Shown here: positions 1-3,922 of the stretch, piece after piece
Numbering within the stretch: the first letter of the stretch is position 1
Layout of the letters: the number at the start of each line of letters is the position of its first letter
Assembly: GCA_947461335.1 (NCBI GenBank)
Contig: CANHLB010000095.1
Coordinates: 1-6,734 of the forward strand
Direction: 5' to 3'
DNA: 6,734 nt
DNA from: Burkholderiaceae bacterium
Lineage (GTDB): Bacteria; Pseudomonadota; Gammaproteobacteria; Burkholderiales; Burkholderiaceae
Program-made: the position numbers and the translations under genes
Notes under the pieces: generated by a model
What the model saw: only the letters and a program-made list of their open reading frames with translations
The model's database searches: none
What the model was told of the DNA's origin: nothing

Positions 1-387
1 GGTTACAAAAGCACTTTCTACAAATGGTAGCAATGCAATCTCAGTGGGCATATTGCGAGCATTGACTTCTTGAACAATATAGAACAAGTACCTGGAGGAT
101 CGGGTCATCGAACGATTGACATAATCTGGTCTTGCACTAAGCCAGCGAACTTGCTCGATCTCTATTGGGGTATTCATGGGCTCCATTTGAAAGCCTTCCC
201 GAATCCGAATCCATAAATTATCAGAAGGTGCATAGATCTTGCTTACCGATTGATTTGCGAGATTAACCCGCGGGGCTTTTGATGACTTTGGGTTTGTCTT
301 AGTAGGTGTATCCGATGACCAATCGCCCGTGCTGGCACAGCCCGTAAGGAAAACGGCAAAGGCAATTACCGCATAAACCAGGCGCAT
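1..387 (-). CDS. mltD: Membrane-bound lytic murein transglycosylase D, N-terminal part (cut by the left window edge)
   Basis: MltD-type enzymes are outer-membrane lipoproteins that cleave the glycan strands of peptidoglycan non-hydrolytically, leaving 1,6-anhydro-MurNAc ends. The first 129 residues are visible and the gene continues past base 1. The start has a short lipoprotein signal: a hydrophobic stretch at residues 3-14, then lipobox LTGC with the lipidated Cys at 17. A low-complexity Ser/Thr/Lys/Pro linker (about 19-45) follows. The MltD-like region reads DNLWIRIREGF (57-66), RPDYV (86-90) and then PTEIALLPFVESAF. Its Glu124, in the VESAF motif, corresponds to the catalytic Glu of family 1 transglycosylases. 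The ATG shares one base with the gloB stop (TAATG), so the two genes are probably co-transcribed and translationally coupled. The rest of the catalytic domain and any C-terminal LysM repeats lie outside the window. The identity is firm from the motif run; the family name is known biology. Confidence 0.9.
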   Translation of the reverse strand, partial: MRLVYAVIAFAVFLTGCASTGDWSSDTPTKTNPKSSKAPRVNLANQSVSKIYAPSDNLWIRIREGFQMEPMNTPIEIEQVRWLSARPDYVNRSMTRSSRYLFYIVQEVNARNMPTEIALLPFVESAFVT

Positions 388-1196
388 TAGAAGCGATCTT
401 TCCAAGCTCGAATTACCGCTAAGACATGTGCAGGCGATGGTAAATCTGCTTGACCGGAGATTTCCTTAGCTTTAGCAATCACTTCAGGTTGGTCGCAGCG
501 CATAAAGGGATTGACTTGAAGCTCTTGCCCAATCGTAGTTGGCAACGTTGGAAGATGTTGTGCTCTTAGGGCTTGTGCTTTTTCTGCCCAGGAAATGAGG
601 TTCTGATTATCGGGTTCAACCGCTAGTGCAAAACGAATATTCGATAAGGTGTATTCATGAGTACAGTACACCAAGGTATTTTTAGGTAAGGCTGCGAACT
701 TTGCTAAGGACTGAGTCATTTGAGTTGGGGTACCTTCAAATAAACGTCCACATCCTGAAGCAAATAAGGTGTCACCACAAAAGAGCATGGGGTCAACTAT
801 ATTTGCTTGCGTGTTTGCAAAATAGGCAATGTGGCTCAAAGTATGTCCTGGTACCTCAAATACTTTCAAGCTAATGGATGGCGAGGCAATTTCGACCTTG
901 TCACCCTCTTTAACAGTCACAGTTCTACCTGGGATATTTGTGCCCGCAGGACCATAAACAGGTAGATCAGAGCCAAATCTATGCAATAAATTCAAAATAC
1001 CGCCGGTATGGTCAGCATGGTGGTGGGTCACCAAAATTCCTTTGAGAGTGAGCTGATTTTGCAAAAGATAGTCTTCTACAGGGCCAGAATCACCGGGATC
1101 AACCACCAAAGCCGACTTTCCGTCATGGATACACCAGAGGTAGTTGTCATCAAAAGCCGGAATAGGCCAAACTTGCAATAAAGTATTCTTATCCAT
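387..1196 (-). CDS. gloB: Hydroxyacylglutathione hydrolase (glyoxalase II)
   Basis: Glyoxalase II hydrolyses S-D-lactoylglutathione to D-lactate and glutathione, the second step of cytoplasmic methylglyoxal detoxification. The 269-residue length is close to the usual 250-260. The metallo-beta-lactamase fold is plain. The metal-binding THHHADHTGG motif gives His58, His60, Asp62 and His63. The remaining ligands fit His118 (PGHT), the bridging Asp142 (GDTLF) and His180 (CTHEY). The C-terminal HAGH domain carries NPFMR (229-233) and ends in a typical AVIRAWKDRF. The N-terminal LQVWPIPAFDDNYLW also matches the family, so the ATG at 1196 is reasonable, although it leaves about six residues before the conserved core. 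The only purines near the start are GGA two bases away, so the ribosome-binding site is poor. The start codon faces the methyltransferase start 6 bp away, so its promoter probably lies within that gene. mltD follows with a one-base overlap. Confidence 0.97.
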   Translation of the reverse strand: MDKNTLLQVWPIPAFDDNYLWCIHDGKSALVVDPGDSGPVEDYLLQNQLTLKGILVTHHHADHTGGILNLLHRFGSDLPVYGPAGTNIPGRTVTVKEGDKVEIASPSISLKVFEVPGHTLSHIAYFANTQANIVDPMLFCGDTLFASGCGRLFEGTPTQMTQSLAKFAALPKNTLVYCTHEYTLSNIRFALAVEPDNQNLISWAEKAQALRAQHLPTLPTTIGQELQVNPFMRCDQPEVIAKAKEISGQADLPSPAHVLAVIRAWKDRF

Positions 1197-1202
1197 AGTC
1201 CG

Positions 1203-2015
1203 ATGATACCAACCCCACCCATCCCCTCTCAGATGCCTGCGCCCCCATGGAGTTCATGGGAAAAGTGGCTCCAATCGCCCCCAGGACGATATGTTCTAGG
1301 TTGGGAGCAAAAATGCTTTGATGAAATCGTCTCTGATGTCTTTGGCTTTCATGCCGTGCAATTTGGCTTGCCCCAAATCAATACCCTCAAAGAAAATCGT
1401 ATGCCTTTGCAAGCGCTTTTAATGCACTCCAACGATAGTCTTGAATATGCATCTCGTTTTCATTGGCATCTGATCGAAGGTAATTATTCAGAATTACCAT
1501 TTGCAAATGAAAGCTTAGATTTGGTGGTACTACCCCATCTACTAGAATTCGCCACCGATCCTCATCAAATATTGCGTGAAGTAGATCGCGTACTGCGCCC
1601 AGAAGGTCGACTGATTATTTCGGGATTTAATCCTGCAAGTCTTTGGGGTGCTCGTCAGTATCTTAGTAGACTCATTGGCAATCCCTACCTACCACGTGAT
1701 GGCCAATTTATTAGCTTAATTCGTGTAAAGGATTGGTTGCAATTGCTCAATTTCTCTTTAGATCGTGGTCATTTCGGTTGCTATAAATTCCCTCTTCAAG
1801 GTCAAAGCTCTATGGGACGCATGGACTTTTTGGAGTCCATGGGAAATCGCTGGTGGCCCATTTTTGGCGCAGTGTTCTTAGTTTCAGCCATCAAACGGCA
1901 TCAAGGTATGCGTCTCATTGGACAAGTTGCACCAGCGCGTATTCCGGCAATACAACAACTTACTCCAGCGGCAGAACGCAATCAGCTCAAAAAAGTAGAA
2001 GACACAGTAAATTAG
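1203..2015 (+). CDS. YafS-like class I SAM-dependent methyltransferase
   Basis: A 270-residue probable cytoplasmic methyltransferase of unknown substrate. The second half of a Methyltransf_11-type Rossmann fold is clear: [26 protein letters not shown] (about 97-122), then [24 protein letters not shown] (126-149). The region where the glycine-rich SAM motif I should lie reads AVQFGLP (51-57) and lacks a GxGxG pattern. The conserved-looking entry to the domain is [11 protein letters not shown] (26-36). The gene sits beside gloB, as yafS does in E. coli, and this supports the family assignment. The start is uncertain. ATG 1203 has no Shine-Dalgarno sequence and is 6 bp from the gloB start. ATG 1233 (Met11) would drop a Pro-rich tail (IPTPPIPSQ) and also lacks one. 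rnhA follows after 4 bases, so the two are likely co-transcribed. The family assignment is good; the function is not known. Confidence 0.88.
   Translation: MIPTPPIPSQMPAPPWSSWEKWLQSPPGRYVLGWEQKCFDEIVSDVFGFHAVQFGLPQINTLKENRMPLQALLMHSNDSLEYASRFHWHLIEGNYSELPFANESLDLVVLPHLLEFATDPHQILREVDRVLRPEGRLIISGFNPASLWGARQYLSRLIGNPYLPRDGQFISLIRVKDWLQLLNFSLDRGHFGCYKFPLQGQSSMGRMDFLESMGNRWWPIFGAVFLVSAIKRHQGMRLIGQVAPARIPAIQQLTPAAERNQLKKVEDTVN
1209..1226 (-). other. G-rich run upstream of gloB (possible G-quadruplex)
   Basis: On the minus strand this stretch reads GGGG-AT-GGG-T-GGGG-TT-GG and ends 12 bases before the gloB ATG. The four G-runs have loops of 1-2 bases, enough for a two-tier G-quadruplex. A further five-G run lies at 1242-1246. 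On the plus strand the same bases encode the Pro-rich start of the methyltransferase ORF. This is a pattern seen by eye, and folding has not been tested. Confidence 0.3.
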
Positions 2016-2019
2016 AGTA

Positions 2020-2487
2020 ATGCCACATACTAAAAAAACGCCGCTCACACCTCATATTGTTATTTATACCGATGGTGCTTGCAAAGGCAATCCTGGGCCT
2101 GGTGGATGGGGAGCTGTTCTGCGCTCAGGCGGCCATGAAAAACATATCCATGGTGGCGAGAAACTCACTACCAATAATCGCATGGAAATCAGCGCAGTGA
2201 TTTTTGCCCTGCGGGCCCTCAAGCAACGCAGCAGTGTTGAGCTTTGGACTGACTCTCAATACGTGCAAAAGGGGGTAACGGAATGGTTAGAGGGCTGGAA
2301 AAAGCGTGGCTGGAGAACGGCTAGCAAGGATCCCGTTAAAAATGCGGATTTATGGCAAGAATTGGATACCCTACTTCCTGATCACGATATCTCTTGGCAC
2401 TGGGTCAAAGCTCATAATGGTCATCCGGGCAATGAGCTAGCTGATGAGTTAGCCAATAAAGGGGTTGAAGAGTTCCTAAGTTCCTGA
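2020..2487 (+). CDS. rnhA: Ribonuclease HI
   Basis: RNase HI degrades the RNA strand of RNA:DNA hybrids, removing R-loops and RNA primers during replication. The 155 residues match the usual size of the E. coli enzyme. All catalytic residues are visible: Asp18 in [16 protein letters not shown], Glu56 in NNRMEISA, Asp78 in LWTDSQYV and Asp142 in NELADELA. The mobile His132 is present in [11 protein letters not shown]. The basic protrusion or handle is also recognisable ([25 protein letters not shown], about 88-112). The start lies 4 bases after the methyltransferase stop, with only a weak GAG ahead of it, so translational coupling to the upstream gene is likely. In E. coli rnhA sits beside yafS and is divergent from dnaQ. 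Here it runs in the same direction as the methyltransferase and no dnaQ follows. Confidence 0.98.
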   Translation: MPHTKKTPLTPHIVIYTDGACKGNPGPGGWGAVLRSGGHEKHIHGGEKLTTNNRMEISAVIFALRALKQRSSVELWTDSQYVQKGVTEWLEGWKKRGWRTASKDPVKNADLWQELDTLLPDHDISWHWVKAHNGHPGNELADELANKGVEEFLSS

Positions 2488-2602
2488 GCTAAGGCCTATA
2501 GCGCTCCCAAAGCACCATTTTGGTGGTCTTATGAGAGAATGGGCGAGGTCAAAAAGCCCTAAAACCGCATTTAAACCAAATAAAACCTAGAAAAACGAGA
2601 CT
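2488..2602 (+). other. Intergenic region between rnhA and the efflux unit
   Basis: This 115-bp gap is the only sizeable non-coding stretch between complete genes. It contains the palindromes AGGCCT (2492-2497) and AGCGCT (2500-2505), a short hairpin at 2513-2525 and an A-rich run from about 2551 to 2595. I could not find a sigma-70 promoter with both boxes at good spacing on the plus strand, nor a hairpin followed by a T-run that would mark a strong rho-independent terminator for rnhA. A 19-codon ORF, ATG 2531 to TAG 2588-2590, lies in frame with the adaptor gene. Whether the efflux genes are transcribed from here or by read-through from rnhA is therefore undecided. Confidence 0.6.
2513..2525 (+). 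repeat. Short inverted repeat (hairpin) downstream of rnhA
   Basis: CACCA at 2513-2517 and TGGTG at 2521-2525 form a perfect 5-bp stem with a TTT loop. There is no T-tract after it, so it is a weak candidate for a terminator. The right arm contains GGTGG, 4 bases before ATG 2531, so the stem could hide a ribosome-binding site if that ORF is translated. A 5-bp stem is also easily a chance event. Confidence 0.35.
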
Positions 2603-3922
2603 GTGTCAAAAATCGAATCTTCTCTCGATAAATTAGTTATCAAACTTGGGCAACTAAAAGATGCAGGCAAAGCTCGTCTTTGTGCACTGTGGCAGAAATG
2701 CTCTCCGCGGCTTGATGGATCCATACAACGAATAAAGCAAATTGATTACGCAACAGCCAAAGCTTTTGTGATTCGCTTTAAATGGCGCATTCTTCTGGTC
2801 TTAATCGTTTTATACGCAGGATCAAAAGCCTACGATTATTTTTTCCCTGCAGGAAAAAAAGGCGGCGGACCTCAAGTAGTTACTAGTGTAGTGGTAGAGA
2901 AAAAAGATATACCTCTCATTATTGAAGCTACCGGAACGACTGTTTCTAATAGCATAGTAGATATCCGTCCAATGGTGACCAATACCGTTAGTAAAATTCA
3001 CATTAAGGATGGTGAAGAAGTTAAAGAGGGTCAGCTTCTTTTCACTCTAGATGATCGCAATGACAAAGCCAATTATGAAAAACTCAAAGCTTTGGCTGAC
3101 GATGCACAAAAACAATATTTACGCGCTAAGGAATTAGTAGACAAAAACTTTATATCAAAGGCTGGCTTAGAGACCTCCCTTGCTAATGCCAAGTCTGCAC
3201 AAGCCGCTGCGCGTTCTGCCGAGGTGCTGCTATCCTTTGACTCCATTCGCTCGCCTATTAACGGAAGAGCAGGAATCATCAATGTCTTCCCTGGCTCACT
3301 GGTGCAAGCAAGTAATGTTGTCACCACTGCTACTAATTCTTCAGCGACCTCGAGTGTAGGCTCTATGGTGACTATTACTCAACTAAATCCTATGAATGTT
3401 CAATTTGTGATTCCTGAAAAGGACATCCCTATCATCCTAGAAAATAGGAAAAGTGATACGCCTTTAACAGTGAAAGTTTCTATTGGCAATACCGGCAAGA
3501 ATACCTATGAAGGTCAAGTTCTGGTGATCGATAATCAAGTAGATCCGTTAATTGCCTCAGTTCGTGTTAAGGCACAAATTCCGAACGATAAGTTAGAAGT
3601 ACTTCCAGGTCAATTTGCACGCGTTTCACTCTACGCTAATACCTTAAAAGATGTGATTGCTGTACCTACTCAGGCAGTTGTCATTGGTCCCGCTGGGCGC
3701 CTAGTGTATGTTATTGATAAGGATGATAAGGTCACGGCAAAACCGGTGAAGGTAAGCTATGAATACCTCGGTACCTCAGTGATTACAGGGATTAGCGCTG
3801 GTGATCGTATTGTGGTTGAAGGTAAGCAGAATTTACGCACTGGTAGCAAAGTGCGCGAAGCAAAACCCTCCAAATCAGAGCAGCCCCCAGCTGATAAAAC
3901 CACTTCTGCTGAACCAAAATGA
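2603..3922 (+). CDS. RND efflux periplasmic adaptor subunit (HlyD/AcrA/MdtA type)
   Basis: This membrane-fusion protein would bridge an inner-membrane RND pump and an outer-membrane channel in a tripartite exporter. The protein has 439 residues and a GTG start. A basic cytoplasmic segment (1-60) precedes a single transmembrane anchor (about 61-80, RILLVLIVLYAG), with no lipobox. Next come the membrane-proximal strands (91-120) and the first lipoyl half (121-151, HIKDGEEVKEGQLLFTLDD). A short alpha-helical hairpin spans about 152-210, followed by the second lipoyl half (SIRSPINGRAGI, 214-226). The beta-barrel includes VQFVIPEKDIP (266-276) and LPGQFARV (334-341), and the membrane-proximal part includes VIAVPTQAVV (351-360). 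A Lys/Pro/Ser-rich tail ends the protein. The GTG has a weak GAGA two bases upstream; a TAG at 2588-2590 in the same frame blocks any longer form. It overlaps the pump gene by ATGA. The substrate cannot be read from the sequence. Confidence 0.93.
   Translation: MSKIESSLDKLVIKLGQLKDAGKARLCALWQKCSPRLDGSIQRIKQIDYATAKAFVIRFKWRILLVLIVLYAGSKAYDYFFPAGKKGGGPQVVTSVVVEKKDIPLIIEATGTTVSNSIVDIRPMVTNTVSKIHIKDGEEVKEGQLLFTLDDRNDKANYEKLKALADDAQKQYLRAKELVDKNFISKAGLETSLANAKSAQAAARSAEVLLSFDSIRSPINGRAGIINVFPGSLVQASNVVTTATNSSATSSVGSMVTITQLNPMNVQFVIPEKDIPIILENRKSDTPLTVKVSIGNTGKNTYEGQVLVIDNQVDPLIASVRVKAQIPNDKLEVLPGQFARVSLYANTLKDVIAVPTQAVVIGPAGRLVYVIDKDDKVTAKPVKVSYEYLGTSVITGISAGDRIVVEGKQNLRTGSKVREAKPSKSEQPPADKTTSAEPK

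Noticed and set aside
1244..1260. Inverted repeat CCCATG / CATGGG with a 5-base loop near the methyltransferase start
   Set aside because: Arms of only 6 bp inside a coding region are common by chance, and no operator or terminator context is visible.
1820..1841. Perfect 8-bp inverted repeat CATGGACT / AGTCCATG with a 6-base loop
   Set aside because: It lies inside well-formed methyltransferase coding sequence with no T-run. By a rough estimate about one such repeat is expected by chance in a window of this size.
2524..2552. TTGACC on the minus strand (2552-2547) as a -35 box
   Set aside because: At 17-bp spacing the -10 position reads AGACCA, which does not resemble TATAAT, and no minus-strand gene follows it.
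2541..2559. GGGC (2541-2544) and GCCC (2556-2559) as a possible terminator stem
   Set aside because: A 4-bp stem with an 11-base loop, followed by A-residues and not T-residues, is too weak to act as a terminator on the plus strand.
3073..3327. Minus-strand open frame of 84 codons inside the adaptor gene
   Set aside because: It is antisense to the alpha-hairpin and lipoyl coding region, shows no family motif and has no ribosome-binding site; it is a frame shadow.
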